6,843 nt of DNA from an uncultured Micrococcaceae bacterium (GTDB lineage: Bacteria > Actinomycetota > Actinomycetes > Actinomycetales > Micrococcaceae), in NCBI GenBank assembly GCA_937896705.1, contig CALBOC010000078.1, forward strand, positions 1 through 6,843. Direction: 5' to 3'. Each line of letters starts with the position of its first letter. Position 1 is the first letter of the stretch. The notes beneath the pieces are model-generated. The model saw only the letters and a list, made by a program, of their open reading frames with translations, had not been told where the DNA came from and ran no database searches. Below, piece after piece: positions 6,756-6,843 of this stretch. The translations under genes were made by a program, and so were the position numbers.

Positions 6756-6843
6756 TTCTTGATTTTGGGATCGATGGCATCGCGAATGGCATCGCCCATC
6801 ACGGTGAACGCGAACACGGTGATCGCCACAAATACTAAGGGGA
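6752..6843 (-). CDS. Peptide ABC transporter permease, DppC/OppC type (C-terminal fragment, cut by window edge)
   Basis: Only the last 29 complete codons are inside the window. They encode the end of a hydrophobic membrane helix followed by [14 protein letters not shown] and a TGA stop. The G-D-x-x-R-D-x-x-D-P ending is the usual C-terminus of DppC/OppC permeases, which form the membrane channel with DppB/OppB. The TGA overlaps the ATG of the DppD-type gene (ATGA, 6752-6755). This fixes the frame and the operon order permease, D ATPase, F ATPase. Confidence 0.85.
   Translation of the reverse strand, partial: PLVFVAITVFAFTVMGDAIRDAIDPKIKK

Noticed and set aside
1..6843. Mobile element, defence system or CRISPR array
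   Set aside because: There are no transposase, integrase, tRNA, spaced direct repeats or defence-type gene clusters. The helicase-nuclease fits the housekeeping AdnAB recombination machinery and the rest is a standard transporter operon.

Overview
The window looks like a chromosomal segment from a high-GC Gram-positive (actinobacterial) organism, probably of the Micrococcales type. This rests on the moderately high GC, the AdnA-like helicase-nuclease, the actinobacterial style of DEDDh exonuclease, and tightly packed genes with GTG/ATG starts. The genus cannot be fixed from the sequence alone. There is no RNA gene, insertion sequence, CRISPR array, integrase or phage gene. This is ordinary core or near-core genome, and I did not find a convincing new system in it.

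Left part (8-3388): one large minus-strand gene encodes a UvrD/Rep-type helicase fused to a C-terminal RecB-type PD-(D/E)XK nuclease. It best matches AdnA, the subunit of the actinobacterial AdnAB double-strand-break resection machine that has the degenerate motor. AdnB would be expected just beyond the left edge. Divergent from it, across a short shared intergenic region, a plus-strand gene (3430-4176) encodes a DnaQ-like DEDDh 3'-5' exonuclease. The two form a divergent pair of DNA-metabolism genes.

Right part (4220-6843): a minus-strand operon is transcribed leftward. It contains the end of a DppC/OppC-type permease (cut by the window edge), a DppD/OppD-type ATPase, a DppF/OppF-type ATPase and, 33 bases further on, a small three-helix DUF1622 membrane protein. 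The permease and DppD-type genes overlap by four bases, and the DppD- and DppF-type genes overlap by about 17 bases, which suggests translational coupling. The two ATPases would form the nucleotide-binding heterodimer of a peptide (or nickel/peptide) importer. The substrate-binding protein and the other permease probably lie to the right of the window.

The exonuclease and DUF1622 genes converge over a 43-base gap spanned by a 9-bp perfect inverted repeat. The observations most worth checking are the incomplete set of iron-sulfur cysteines in the AdnA-like protein, its degenerate motor motifs, and the DUF1622 gene attached to the peptide-transporter operon.
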